Assembly: GCA_024280215.1 (NCBI GenBank)
Contig: JAJRQO010000010.1
Span: 1-54,711, forward strand
Reading direction: 5' to 3'
Length of the DNA: 54,711 nt
Source: Candidatus Zixiibacteriota bacterium
GTDB taxonomy: Bacteria; Zixibacteria; MSB-5A5; GN15; FEB-12
Shown here in pieces: positions 1 through 8,113 of this stretch (positions are counted from its first letter, which is position 1; the number at the start of each line of letters is the position of its first letter). The notes below the pieces were generated by a model. That model ran no database searches. It was not told where the DNA came from and was given only the letters and a program-made list of their open reading frames with translations. Position numbers and translations under genes: made by a program.

Positions 1-108
1 CTTAAGATATTTGAGTATATTGAATTGTTTTATAACCGTAACCGTCGTCATTCGAGCTTAGGATACAAAAGTCCAGCTCAATTTGAAGTGATGACAAAAC
101 ATACTTAA
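1..108 (+). CDS. IS3-family transposase (OrfB), C-terminal fragment
   Basis: Frame 1 reads to a TAA stop at 106-108. The visible residues include [19 protein letters not shown], the signature of the end of the rve integrase core in IS3 OrfB transposases, where the final catalytic glutamate region is followed by the R-x-H-S-x-L-G-Y-x-S-P motif. These enzymes cut and join DNA at the element ends. The 5' part is outside the window, so completeness and activity cannot be judged. It lies directly against the right inverted repeat. Confidence 0.9.
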   Translation, partial: LKIFEYIELFYNRNRRHSSLGYKSPAQFEVMTKHT

Positions 109-138
109 CTCCGTGTCCGTTTTTGCGGGGGAAGTCCA
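1..138 (+). mobile_element. IS3-family insertion sequence, right end only
   Basis: The window opens inside an IS3-family element. The last 35 codons of its integrase-type transposase are followed by a short non-coding tail with the sequence ctccgtgtccg and a G-rich stretch ending in tcca near 138. This matches the usual IS3 right inverted repeat, which begins TGGACT when read inwards from the end. The left end lies outside the window. Immediately beyond 138 the sequence continues in frame into a SIR2-like protein, so the element appears to sit inside that gene. The exact border is inferred from family resemblance and could be off by a few bases. Confidence 0.75.
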
Positions 139-460
139 GAAGTATACTATCAGGCCGATGATAGTACCACCTGCTTATGATAAAGGCAGATTTTATTCTG
201 ACATATTAAAACCTTCATGGGATGTTGCACAAGAGAAGCTTTCTGATGCAGATCGAATTATTGTCTTTGGGTACTCTTTACCTGAAGCTGATATGAAAGC
301 TCTTAAAATGCTTTTAATAGCTTTTTCGCAGAACAAAGAAGTAAGGTTTGATATTATTGACATCGATGAAAGTATCTTAGGAAAATTTAAAAATAAGTTA
401 CAAATTGAAAACATTAATTTTTATAAGAGCGTTACTGATTTTGTAAAACAAAACAAGTGA
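139..460 (+). pseudogene. SIR2-like domain protein, 3' remnant cut by the IS3 element
   Basis: About 107 residues remain, read in frame up to the stop at 460. An open frame can be started at a GTG at 113, but its first eight to nine codons belong to the IS end, so the true start is lost. Visible features are IVPPAYDKG, then W-D-V-A-x-x-K-L, then RIIVFGYSLPEAD, followed by alternating hydrophobic strands. This order resembles the C-terminal half of SIR2-like (SIR2_2 type) domains, where GYSLPxxD follows the helix carrying W and A. Many such proteins are NAD-consuming defence effectors, but the NAD-binding half is not present here. The assignment rests on motif memory only. Confidence 0.6.
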
Positions 461-489
461 CTGGATTCCCGATTTCTCGGGAATGACAT
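461..489 (+). repeat. Dispersed stem-loop, CTGGAyTCC family
   Basis: CTGGATTCCC, a perfect stem ATTCCCGA-tttc-TCGGGAAT (464-483) and the tail GACAT, directly behind the SIR2-like stop. The same flanks with a different stem occur in reverse at 18805-18833. It could also act as a weak transcription stop for the remnant. Confidence 0.75.
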
Positions 490-555
490 TGTGGGAATAT
501 TTGGCATAGGATAAAAAATTAACATTTAGGAAAATTCATATAAAAAATAAATATC

Positions 556-2154
556 TTATTTCCGCCAGACGTAAGGGCGGAAGATAATCAGTACTGTAAA
601 AATTTCAAGTCGTCCCAACAACATAGAAAAGATAAGTATCCATTTGCCAGGAATCGGAATCCATCCGAAGTTTTCAACCGAACCAACCCCCGCAAGTCCA
701 GGACCGATGTTACCAATCGTCGCAATCGAGCATGAGATAGCTGTCGTTAAATCAGGCACAAACAAAGTCATCGCTCCCGCGACAATAACAAAGAGCAGTA
801 TAAAGAGAAAGATAAACGCCATGACATTCATCATAGTTTTATCATCCACAGCTGAAGTTCCGATTTTTACTGGAGAAACTAATCGTGGTTGAGTAAGTTT
901 TTTGAGTTCGTTAAGTCCGAATTTGCTAATCAACATAATCCTAATAATTTTCATACCACCGCCTGTTGACCCAGCACAACCACCAAAAAACATCAGAGCT
1001 ATTAATAAAAATCGTAAGAAGTCAGGCCACAAATCAAAATCAGCTGTCGCAAATCCTGTTGTTGTAATTATTGCGAGAGTTTGAAATGATGCTATTCGGA
1101 AAATATCATAGAGAGAATCATACTGTGCCGATTGGGCATTATAATGTTCGGTGAACTGTTCAATAGATGGTTGTCCATTGCGGTAATGTTCAGCGGTGTT
1201 TTCAACCGAGTCCAAACCATTAAAATATAGAACTGTTGTAACTACAATAATAACGGCTAAAATTGTCCCAGTGTAAAAAATAAATTCTTTATTTTTAAAC
1301 ATTGAATTCAAATCACCACGCAAAGCTTTAAAATGCAGAAGGAAATTTATCCCCGCAAAATACATGAAGATAATTATTATCCATTCTATAAAATCAGAAT
1401 TATAAGCAGCTATCGACGAGTTTTCGGTTGAGAATCCACCTGTTGCTAAAGTTGCAAATGAGTGGTTCACTGCGTCAAACAAATCCATCCCTGCAAACAT
1501 CAAAAGTCCTACCTCAGCAGCAGTAAAGAGTAAATACACCCCCCACAAAATCGAAGCAGTCTGAGCAAGACGTGGTTGAAGACGTTCTTTGGTAGGACCA
1601 GGAACTTCACCACGGAACATCTGATAACCCGATACTCCCATGGCAGGAAAGACAACGATGGCAAGCGTGATAATTCCCATACCACCCAACCAATGAGTCA
1701 GCGAACGCAAAAAGAGAATTGAACGAGGTGCCGCTTCTATGTCGGATAAAATTGTTGAACCAGTTGTGGTGAAGCCAGACATTATTTCAAAAAAAGCATT
1801 GGTAAAATGTAAAAACATATTCGACCAACCATACGGATCTGTAGATATAAACCAAAAGAGTAGGGGGATTGCTCCGATAAATGTTAGCCCAAGCCATCCG
1901 AATGTAACTATCGCATATCCTTCTTTGACACCCTGTAGATGTTTCCCTGACTGAAAGAGAAAGACACAGAGAGTCCCAACGGCAAGTGCAACCAGAATTG
2001 CAAATCCGAAGCCAAAGACTTCAGCGTTTGTAAATATCTCACCGATTGTAATTGGAGAGTTGTCATATATAGCAAGTGAGAAAGGAACCAATAGCAGCAT
2101 TCCCATGACTTGCAGAAGTTTGCCAATGGCATAACCGACAGCAGTTTTATGCAT
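556..2154 (-). CDS. trkH: TrkH/KtrB-type potassium uptake membrane subunit
   Basis: 532 residues, a normal length for TrkH. It forms the potassium-translocating pore in the inner membrane and works with the cytosolic NAD-binding regulator TrkA. Four pore-loop signatures are visible in order: SGFTTTGST, ATLATGGFS, ITTTGFATAD and ATIGNIGPG, each between hydrophobic segments, giving the expected fourfold M1-P-M2 arrangement after two extra N-terminal helices. The start ATG abuts the trkA stop (TAGATG, no spacing), so the two are surely co-transcribed and probably translationally coupled. No terminator is obvious downstream. Confidence 0.95.
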   Translation of the reverse strand: MHKTAVGYAIGKLLQVMGMLLLVPFSLAIYDNSPITIGEIFTNAEVFGFGFAILVALAVGTLCVFLFQSGKHLQGVKEGYAIVTFGWLGLTFIGAIPLLFWFISTDPYGWSNMFLHFTNAFFEIMSGFTTTGSTILSDIEAAPRSILFLRSLTHWLGGMGIITLAIVVFPAMGVSGYQMFRGEVPGPTKERLQPRLAQTASILWGVYLLFTAAEVGLLMFAGMDLFDAVNHSFATLATGGFSTENSSIAAYNSDFIEWIIIIFMYFAGINFLLHFKALRGDLNSMFKNKEFIFYTGTILAVIIVVTTVLYFNGLDSVENTAEHYRNGQPSIEQFTEHYNAQSAQYDSLYDIFRIASFQTLAIITTTGFATADFDLWPDFLRFLLIALMFFGGCAGSTGGGMKIIRIMLISKFGLNELKKLTQPRLVSPVKIGTSAVDDKTMMNVMAFIFLFILLFVIVAGAMTLFVPDLTTAISCSIATIGNIGPGLAGVGSVENFGWIPIPGKWILIFSMLLGRLEIFTVLIIFRPYVWRK

Positions 2155-3528
2155 CTATGAACTCCGTTTAAAAAAACCGCGTGGTTTGAAAAGTTTTGAA
2201 ATAGTAGCAAGGTTCCTATGATGGGTTATTACCAGCACATGGTCATCTGGTAAAATTTGAGTCTCACCATCAGGAAGTATCATAACATTATCACGGATTA
2301 TCACACCAAGCATCGTACCTTTTTTCATCTTAGTTGCTAAGTTACGAACTTTCATACCCGCAATTTCGGAATCTTTATCAACCGTCAGACGAACCGCCTC
2401 GATATCAACATTGGAAAGTTTCACGACCGCACCAATATGTCCACGCGAAATAATTTCTAAAATTTCACGAGCAGTTGTCAATCTTGGATTGATGACATGG
2501 TCGATACCAATAGAACTATACAGTTTGTTATGCGATGTATCGGTCGTTGTTGCGATAACCTCGTGGGCTCCCTCAGCTTTTGCAAGCAGAGCCGAAAGCA
2601 TATTGTAATCTGGTGAATCGGAAACGGCGATAAAAAACGAAGCTTTGTCAACGTTGAGTTCAGTCAACAAATCTTCTTCAGTGCAGTCACCATGAAGTAC
2701 TTCGATATTTTCAAAACGAGCCGCCGCAAGTTGGGCATGTTCAATATTTGGATTTACAAAGGTTACATGATAATCAAGTTTGTCAAATGCCTGTGCAAGT
2801 TCCATGGTAGCGTATGTATCACCAGTTATAATAACTTTTCTATTTTTCTTTTCATAACCGATGAGATGCATAAAGCGATTGATAGATTCTCTTGGAAAGA
2901 GTGCATAGACAATATCACCTGGTTCAATTTTTGTTTCGCCATCAGGAATCATGCCGACTCCATTTCGCACTATAGCTGAGAACAGTATAATTTCGGGTGC
3001 TATCTCTTCACGAATCTCTCGAGTTGTCTTGCCCGTGATTGGCATGCTCTCGGTTACTTTATAACCACGCATCAGGATTTGACCATTTTCAAAATTAGCT
3101 GATTGCACCGCATGCGGTGTTTCTACGAATTGCAAGATATGATCAACGAGTACTTGCTCAGGATGAATAACCGATGTGATTCCGATTTTTTGCAAATCAA
3201 TTAGGTCTGAATGTTCAGAGAACTCGCCACCACGAAGACGAGCGATACGACGTTTGACATTGTACTGTGCGGCAATGGCACAGACAATCATATTGACTTC
3301 ATTGTTTGGTGTCACGGCAAGTACCATGTTGGCAGATTCTATTCCCGCAGCTTTTAGAACTGCTGGCGATGAACCCGAACCTTGAATTACCTGCATGTCG
3401 AGTTTTTCGGAACTCTGGGTACAGAGATTGGGATTTAGCTCGACCATCGAAATATGATGTTTTTCATTTAATAAATATTCAGCTAAGGAATTTCCAACAA
3501 TTCCACCACCGACTATAATAATTCTCAT
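2155..3528 (-). CDS. trkA: Trk potassium transport regulator TrkA
   Basis: 457 residues with the duplicated architecture of TrkA: RCK_N (start to about 120), RCK_C (to about 220), a second RCK_N, then a second RCK_C to the end. The first Rossmann domain has an intact IIVGGGIVGNSLAEYLL nucleotide-binding loop. The second starts VIITGDTYATMELAQAF, lacking the canonical GxGxxG, as is common for the second half. TrkA sits on the cytosolic face of TrkH and gates it in response to NAD(H) or nucleotides. It is first in the trkA-trkH operon; about 200 bp of AT-rich DNA upstream should hold the promoter, but I could not pick it out. Confidence 0.95.
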   Translation of the reverse strand: MRIIIVGGGIVGNSLAEYLLNEKHHISMVELNPNLCTQSSEKLDMQVIQGSGSSPAVLKAAGIESANMVLAVTPNNEVNMIVCAIAAQYNVKRRIARLRGGEFSEHSDLIDLQKIGITSVIHPEQVLVDHILQFVETPHAVQSANFENGQILMRGYKVTESMPITGKTTREIREEIAPEIILFSAIVRNGVGMIPDGETKIEPGDIVYALFPRESINRFMHLIGYEKKNRKVIITGDTYATMELAQAFDKLDYHVTFVNPNIEHAQLAAARFENIEVLHGDCTEEDLLTELNVDKASFFIAVSDSPDYNMLSALLAKAEGAHEVIATTTDTSHNKLYSSIGIDHVINPRLTTAREILEIISRGHIGAVVKLSNVDIEAVRLTVDKDSEIAGMKVRNLATKMKKGTMLGVIIRDNVMILPDGETQILPDDHVLVITHHRNLATISKLFKPRGFFKRSS

Positions 3529-3727
3529 ATTGTTACCTTGTTTATATTCATATCCATAATCTGTAATTTCGGTTAAAGTAAGCTATAAATCAAACAATTA
3601 TTTTAATTTTTTATTATTTAAATAGACATATTCTGTTATCGGACTTCTGTTTAAGATAAATAAGTAGCTTTTAACGCCGATAAAGATTGATTTATGAACG
3701 GAATTAGTTTACTATAAAAACGAACTT

Positions 3728-3892
3728 ATGAAAAAACTGCGCAAATATTTCAAATTCCCTCATAATTGGGCGGAAGTCAAAGCTCTCGGATGGAAATTCA
3801 TCGTCGGATTTATTCTCTTTTATCTGATTCGAGATACGATTTTGTATATCCTGATACCATATCTGATTTACAACGGTGCAACGGGAAATTGA
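3728..3892 (+). CDS. Small conserved-looking membrane protein, 54 residues
   Basis: A 54-codon frame starting ATG AAA AAA and ending TGA at 3890-3892. The peptide begins MKKLRKYFKFP with a basic, aromatic head, then HNWAEVKALGWKF, one long hydrophobic segment (about residues 23-50: FIVGFILFYLIRDTILYIL and following) interrupted by a single Arg-Asp pair, and ends NGATGN. The composition (W, Y, F, well-placed charges) is far from random AT-rich translation, which is why I call it real although no strong Shine-Dalgarno is visible. It resembles single-span or hairpin inner-membrane proteins. It is alone on this strand between divergent trkA and the lipoprotein at 4109. Function unknown. Confidence 0.7.
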   Translation: MKKLRKYFKFPHNWAEVKALGWKFIVGFILFYLIRDTILYILIPYLIYNGATGN

Positions 3893-3894
3893 TT

Positions 3895-3928
3895 TGTCAT
3901 ACTGAGCGGAGTCGAAGTATGTTCCACT
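3895..3928 (+). repeat. Dispersed stem-loop, GAGCGGAGTC-loop family
   Basis: Stem CATACT/AGTATG around the constant loop GAGCGGAGTCGA, starting 3 bases after the stop of the 54-codon gene. A near-identical copy lies at 24123-24156, and a copy with the same loop but a different stem lies at 24071-24098. Confidence 0.8.
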
Positions 3929-3970
3929 TATCTACACATTATTAAATACTCTCATCCTACCACCACCCCT

Positions 3971-3994
3971 TTCCATGCTTGACACGGAGTCCAG
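3971..3994 (-). repeat. Dispersed stem-loop, CTGGAyTCC family
   Basis: Read on the minus strand it is CTGGACTCCGTG-tcaag-CATGGAA, the same constant flank as at 461, 5249, 13974 and 18805, with a stem based on TCCGTG/CATGGA (one G-T pair). The motif gacacggagt also recalls the IS3 end at 111-138, but the stem-loop family explains it better. Confidence 0.65.
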
Positions 3995-4042
3995 AACAGT
4001 AACAATTGGTTGCCGTTTGAATTTATTCTGACTAATTTAATA

Positions 4043-4071
4043 TTGACTGTCAGTTCGATTTTTCTTATACT
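4043..4071 (+). promoter_or_regulatory. Candidate sigma70-type promoter for the 4109 lipoprotein gene
   Basis: TTGACT (4043-4048), a 17-base spacer and TATACT (4066-4071), with a Shine-Dalgarno aaaggaggaata just before the ATG at 4109. A second -10-like TATAAT follows at 4074. Seen by eye only. Confidence 0.5.
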
Positions 4072-4108
4072 TTTATAATGTATACTACATCTAAACAAAG
4101 GAGGAATA

Positions 4109-5212
4109 ATGTATAAGTTCAAATTTTATCAACCATTACTTATAATTATAGGACTTTTAATTTGTCTTAGTTGTGCTCAAGTCCCAACTTATGAAATATG
4201 GAGACCTTGGACAAGGTCCTTGAGTTCAATTGATAAAATTGTCTTGGGTAATTCTATAGCAATTGAAATTGAAGGAGAAACAGATCCCTTATTAGGCGAA
4301 GAAAATCTCCTAAAAATAGAGATGAAAAGTATTTTAAATAATTTATTGCAAAGAAGAGGCTTCAAAATATCAAATCAATCCTCTGATTATAAATTAAAAT
4401 TTTCATATAAGACCATACATGAAGTTAGAAATTCAAGTAGCTCAACAGTATTGTCAAAGAATTTAAGTGCATTTTCTTTTGGTACTCTAAGTGGAAGTGG
4501 ATATTCTTCAGGGCTTGGAGTAAGCATAGCTGCCGCAGTAAGTAAATCAATATCACAATCAACTTTATTCTCAAAACAAACGCAGGTTGATCGGGATAAC
4601 TATGTACATACTATTTCAATTGATATTTTAGATAATAATAATAAAAGTATTTGGGTTGGTGATTCTAAATGGAATTCTCGTTCTGTAGATATACGAACTG
4701 ATATCTTCTCAGCAATACAAATTCTTTTAAGCGATTTACCTTCTGATGAATCTATCCTTCCAAGAGTTAGAGAAGTTAAAGAAGATTATGCCTTAAATTA
4801 TTATCGCATCTATTGCTGGAATAGTTGGTTTGCATGTCCAGCACTTCCATATCGTATATATTTTAATGATCTTAGAGGAAATTCAAAAATTCCAAACTCA
4901 GTTTATAATAATATGGCTTTTGCCGCATATTTAGATTTAATGCAAACAGCTGAGTATGCCTTACCAGTAGGGATAAAAAAAGCTAAAAGTCCGCTCAACA
5001 GAGATTTATGGAAAAAAGTTGTTTTGGGTGGAGAGTATTATATAGGTGATAGTAATATAAAACAAAAGGTGCTAATAAAGTTAAAAGGTGAATCTTCGGG
5101 ATATGAAATCGAAAAATGCTGGATTGCTTCAGATGAAGAGTATCAAGACTACCAAGAAAAGATAACAAGATGGAAAGATTTTCTTGAAGATTATTATAAT
5201 GTATATAAATAA
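4109..5212 (+). CDS. Putative lipoprotein of unknown function
   Basis: 367 residues. The first 22 form a lipoprotein-like signal: a basic head, a hydrophobic run LLIIIGLLICL and Cys22 after LS, although Cys rather than Leu at -3 makes the lipobox imperfect. The start is fixed by a strong AAAGGAGG site. After a region of mixed strands (about 45-115) there is a Gly/Ser-rich segment (about 124-155, with FGTLSGSGYSSGLG) that could be a membrane-active or flexible loop. The second half has W and Y clusters (YRIYCWNSWFACPALPYRIYF) and a charged C-terminal helix. No family was recognised. It is a single-gene unit with its own promoter, and a terminator lies about 90 bases downstream. Confidence 0.75.
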   Translation: MYKFKFYQPLLIIIGLLICLSCAQVPTYEIWRPWTRSLSSIDKIVLGNSIAIEIEGETDPLLGEENLLKIEMKSILNNLLQRRGFKISNQSSDYKLKFSYKTIHEVRNSSSSTVLSKNLSAFSFGTLSGSGYSSGLGVSIAAAVSKSISQSTLFSKQTQVDRDNYVHTISIDILDNNNKSIWVGDSKWNSRSVDIRTDIFSAIQILLSDLPSDESILPRVREVKEDYALNYYRIYCWNSWFACPALPYRIYFNDLRGNSKIPNSVYNNMAFAAYLDLMQTAEYALPVGIKKAKSPLNRDLWKKVVLGGEYYIGDSNIKQKVLIKLKGESSGYEIEKCWIASDEEYQDYQEKITRWKDFLEDYYNVYK

Positions 5213-5248
5213 TTAAATAATATCATTTTGTTTTAAAACGCTCCTGCA

Positions 5249-5275
5249 CTGGATTCCGGCTTCGCCGGAAAGGAG
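5249..5275 (+). repeat. Dispersed stem-loop, CTGGAyTCC family
   Basis: CTGGATTCCGGCttcGCCGGAA followed by AGGAG. It is preceded by ttttaaaacgctcctgca, which is matched by the bases before the copy at 13974, so the repeat unit may be about 45 bases long. Confidence 0.75.
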
Positions 5276-5298
5276 TTCAAAAGAATCACATAAATTAT

Positions 5299-5337
5299 AA
5301 AAAAGGTCAAAACTAAATGGTTCTGACCTTTTTTTAT
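5299..5337. terminator. Bidirectional intrinsic terminator between convergent genes
   Basis: A-rich run, stem GGTCA-a-AAC paired with GTTC-TGACC (one mismatch), then a T-run. It lies between the plus-strand lipoprotein gene (ends 5212) and the minus-strand M32 peptidase gene (ends 5428), so it can serve both. Confidence 0.75.
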
Positions 5338-5349
5338 AGATTCTACATA

Positions 5350-5414
5350 GGCAGACGAGGACGTCTGCCATGCACGTATTATTTTATTATCGCAAGAGCG
5401 TTATATATAACGCT
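5350..5414. repeat. Two perfect intergenic palindromes
   Basis: First, GGCAGACG-agga-CGTCTGCC (5350-5369). Second, an 18-bp perfect palindrome AGCGTTATATATAACGCT (5397-5414), 13 bases from the 3' end of the M32 gene. The second resembles the longer palindrome at 13281-13310, which also has a GCGTT(T)TATA core. Confidence 0.7.
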
Positions 5415-5427
5415 GCTACAAAATAGT

Positions 5428-6942
5428 CTAAAAGCCGTAGATTTCACCGTACTTTTTGTTCATGTAGGCAATCAACGGTTTATGATCCAGCGCATCACCT
5501 GTGACAACTTTGACTAAATCTGTCGCACGGTATCTGGAACCATGTTCATGAATGTTGGTGCGTAACCATTCACGAATCTGTTTATAATCACCCGATGCAA
5601 ACTGTACATCAACATCACCTAAATCAGCATTAGCTTTATTGAAGAACTGTGCCGAATATAAATTACCCAAAGTATAGGTTGGGAAATATCCAAACAGCCC
5701 CGCCGACCAATGAACATCCTGCAGACAACCGTTGGCAGCTGAGTCAACTTCAAGTCCAAAGTATTTTTTGAAACGTTCGTTCCACTCTTCCTGAATATCG
5801 GCTGGTTTAATTTCACCAGTCATCAAACCCCGTTCAAGTTCAAAACGCAAAAGGATATGCAAGTTGTAGGTTGCTTCGTCCGCTTCAACACGAATATACG
5901 ATGGTGCAACATTGTTGATGGCACCGTAGAACTCATCAAGAGTGACATCACCCAAAGTTTCTTTGAACATACGTTGTGCTTGAGGGAAAAAATATTTCCA
6001 GAATGATTTTGAACGACCGACTTGGTTTTCCCACATACGTGATTGTGATTCATGAATACCCAAAGATGTTGAGTCCCCCATTGGAGTTCCAAAATGCTTT
6101 TCTTTATCAATACCCATTTCATAGAGTGCATGACCCGCTTCGTGCATAATGCCAAAGAGGGCATCATTGACACGACTTGGATTGTAACGAGTAGTGATAC
6201 GAGTATCGCCAGGTCCCATGCCAGAGCAGAACGGATGAGTGGTGACATCCAAACGTCCTTCATTGAAATCAAAACCAATTGCTTGGGCAACAGATTCACC
6301 AAAGATACGTTGAAGTTCGACGTCATATTTTCTGGTAACGATTGATTCATTTGGTTTTTTGGGAGCGTTTTTAATTTTGTCCAAAAGAGTGACAAGTTCG
6401 GTGCGAAGATTTGCAAACACTTCAACAATCTCTTTTGTTTTAGCACCTGGTTCGTAGTCGTCAAGCAAACAATCGTATGGTTCATCTTCGTAGCCGTATG
6501 CTTCTGCTTTTTGTTTTGTTAAGTCGACAACTTTTTCAAGCCAAGGTAGAAACGATTTAAAATCATTGTTGGCACGAGCCGAGACCCATTCCCCTTGAGC
6601 AAGGGTAGTTGTTTTTGAAAGTGCTTCGACTAAATCAGATGGAAGTTTGGTCGCTTTGTCATAGCCATGACGAGTCTCGCGAATATTAACCGCTTCAACA
6701 GATGTTGCATCTTTCATGTAATCGGATTGTTCGAGTTCAGAAAGAAGTTCTCCAATTTTTGGGTCGGTATATTTTTCATGAGCTAAGACAGAGAGCAGAC
6801 CTAACTGGTCAGCACGGAATTTTGATCCCGCTTTTGGCATATAGGTGCGTTCGTCCCATCCAAGAACCCCAGCACATGAGCCGAGTAGGGAAACATTTTT
6901 GAGACGGGTAACTAAATCATTGTATGCATTTTCAGCAGACAT
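5428..6942 (-). CDS. M32-family metallocarboxypeptidase (carboxypeptidase Taq type)
   Basis: 504 residues, the usual M32 length. These zinc enzymes remove C-terminal amino acids from peptides in the cytosol; no signal peptide is present. Visible hallmarks are the family-specific HPFCSGMGPGDTRITTRY at about residues 236-253, the zinc-binding HEAGH at 267-271 and the downstream glutamate ligand in GIHESQSRMWEN near 296. The start at 6942 follows a short GGAG-like site. It is a monocistronic minus-strand unit closed by the shared terminator near 5318. Probable role: peptide turnover. Confidence 0.95.
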   Translation of the reverse strand: MSAENAYNDLVTRLKNVSLLGSCAGVLGWDERTYMPKAGSKFRADQLGLLSVLAHEKYTDPKIGELLSELEQSDYMKDATSVEAVNIRETRHGYDKATKLPSDLVEALSKTTTLAQGEWVSARANNDFKSFLPWLEKVVDLTKQKAEAYGYEDEPYDCLLDDYEPGAKTKEIVEVFANLRTELVTLLDKIKNAPKKPNESIVTRKYDVELQRIFGESVAQAIGFDFNEGRLDVTTHPFCSGMGPGDTRITTRYNPSRVNDALFGIMHEAGHALYEMGIDKEKHFGTPMGDSTSLGIHESQSRMWENQVGRSKSFWKYFFPQAQRMFKETLGDVTLDEFYGAINNVAPSYIRVEADEATYNLHILLRFELERGLMTGEIKPADIQEEWNERFKKYFGLEVDSAANGCLQDVHWSAGLFGYFPTYTLGNLYSAQFFNKANADLGDVDVQFASGDYKQIREWLRTNIHEHGSRYRATDLVKVVTGDALDHKPLIAYMNKKYGEIYGF

Positions 6943-7092
6943 TATGTGACTCCTTTATGTTAGTTTTGTCAATCGTACTATAAAATTCTTTCTACGTGTG
7001 AAATCCAAAATTGTTCATTTTTTCACACAGTAGGAATTAAAAATATAGTGCGATTTCAACCCAAAAGCAAGGACAGCCAAAATGAAATCTTT

Positions 7093-7635
7093 TTAAAAAA
7101 CACTCACTGTTAAAGCGAGATGGATAATATGAAACCTATAATCTTTATTTGTGAAGAGAGAGCCATTATTGAGATAAAAATAGTTCAATCCAACATCTAC
7201 ATATTTTGCTATCTCATATCCTCCACCAAGCATAATACCAGTTCCAATAAAGCCAGAGTTATCAATACCACCAAAACTTAACCCAGCACCAGCTGAAGTA
7301 AAGAATGATTCTTTAGTTTTATCTAAGTCATGGTACCAAGCCAATCCTAAATAGCCATGCCTATTATTTTTTTGATCTACATTGGAAATCTTACCCATTG
7401 ATATAACCTCTAAGGCAAGTAAATCTCTATTGTTCCAGTTGACACCTAATGAAAATTTAACTCCAAAACCATTTGTATTCCCATTCGTATCGTTAATAAC
7501 TTCATGCCAATTATAAATTGGCATATAAGCAACACCAGCCCCTATGACGAACCCTTTTCGAATTCCATCAATTGCAAAGCTTTGTGATGTGCTAATTATT
7601 AGAAACAATATCACAAATAAAATTTTCTTTAGCAT
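7093..7635 (-). CDS. Small outer-membrane beta-barrel protein
   Basis: About 180 residues from the ATG at 7635. A longer frame reaches 7722, but its extra 29 residues are not signal-like, whereas MLKKILFVILFLIISTSQSFA is a clean Sec signal peptide preceded by a GGAAACGAG site. After the signal, amphipathic strands alternate (GFVIGAGVAYMPIYNW, GLAWYHDLDK, FFTSAGAGLSFGG, IGTGIMLGGGYEIAKYVDVGLNYFY) and the chain ends in a hydrophobic LALTVSVF, the terminal aromatic signature of BamA-assembled barrels. About eight strands, OmpX/OmpW-like in style. No specific family or substrate can be named. Confidence 0.75.
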   Translation of the reverse strand: MLKKILFVILFLIISTSQSFAIDGIRKGFVIGAGVAYMPIYNWHEVINDTNGNTNGFGVKFSLGVNWNNRDLLALEVISMGKISNVDQKNNRHGYLGLAWYHDLDKTKESFFTSAGAGLSFGGIDNSGFIGTGIMLGGGYEIAKYVDVGLNYFYLNNGSLFTNKDYRFHIIHLALTVSVF

Positions 7636-7776
7636 CTCGTTTCCATCCAATTGTTTAATATTGAAGTGCAGTAAGATTCTTTTTGATAGAAATAAAATAC
7701 ATTTTTTTACATACGAAGTCAATCGTAAGTGACATTTTCAAACAATAATAAACGGATTTTAATACATATCGGCAGA

Positions 7777-7804
7777 GGTACAGGCAAGCCTGTTCCCTAC
7801 AAAA
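7777..7804 (+). repeat. Dispersed stem-loop, ACAGGC-AGCCTGT family
   Basis: GGTACAGGCaaGCCTGTTCC followed by the constant tail CTACAAAA. Copies with the same tail lie at 22024-22052 and 22450-22478. Confidence 0.8.
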
Positions 7805-7835
7805 ACAATTTTATCAAATAACTTATTATTTGTTT

Positions 7836-7858
7836 GTCAGAAGCACGAGACTTCTGAC
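7836..7858 (+). repeat. Dispersed stem-loop, CACrrG-core family
   Basis: GTCAGAAG-cacgaga-CTTCTGAC, followed by CTACA. The loop resembles those at 20329-20345 (cacagg) and 22485-22509 (acagg), while the stem differs. Confidence 0.65.
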
Positions 7859-7903
7859 CTACACAACTGAATTACCGTTAGGTGTTACATATAAACTGAG
7901 TAG

Positions 7904-7921
7904 CCGACCCCTTGGGGTCGG
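7904..7921. repeat. Perfect palindrome
   Basis: CCGACCCCttGGGGTCGG, 8-bp arms with a 2-base centre. It stands alone in composition (very GC-rich in AT-rich DNA). No other copy of this stem was seen. Confidence 0.6.
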
Positions 7922-7995
7922 TCTCCGTTCTATCTAAATTAGTTTCATTCTTTGAATAATTTTAAATTAGATATTGAAAAAATATGAATATTAAA

Positions 7996-8013
7996 CGTAC
8001 CCCAAGGAGTACG
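7996..8013. repeat. Short hairpin
   Basis: CGTAC-cccaaggA-GTACG, fourth hairpin in this gap; its loop ccaagg echoes the centre ccttgg of the palindrome at 7904-7921. Confidence 0.5.
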
Positions 8014-8084
8014 CCACCCAGTTTACTAAGTGAAGCAAATTCACCATAGCAGATTTCTCGACTTTTGATGACATGATTGTCTTG

Positions 8085-8113
8085 TTGACTTAAACTCTTT
8101 TCTATTATATATA
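8085..8113 (+). promoter_or_regulatory. Candidate sigma70-type promoter for the vWA/LVIVD gene
   Basis: TTGACT (8085-8090), 17 bases, then TATATA (8108-8113). An AGGGAG site at about 8130-8135 lies between this and the gene. Identified by eye. Confidence 0.45.

Noticed and set aside
3529-3727. Cyclic di-AMP or other riboswitch before trkA
   Set aside because: Only plain AT-rich sequence, with no recognisable conserved core; not supported.
3966-3994. Possible second IS3 end (gacacggagt)
   Set aside because: Better explained as a reversed member of the CTGGAyTCC stem-loop family; no transposase nearby.
5823-6485. A 220-residue frame antisense-shifted within the M32 peptidase gene
   Set aside because: The peptidase reading has all catalytic motifs; this frame is a low-quality alternative on the same strand.
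7636-7722. Longer start for the beta-barrel protein
   Set aside because: The internal ATG at 7635 gives a standard signal peptide and has a ribosome site.
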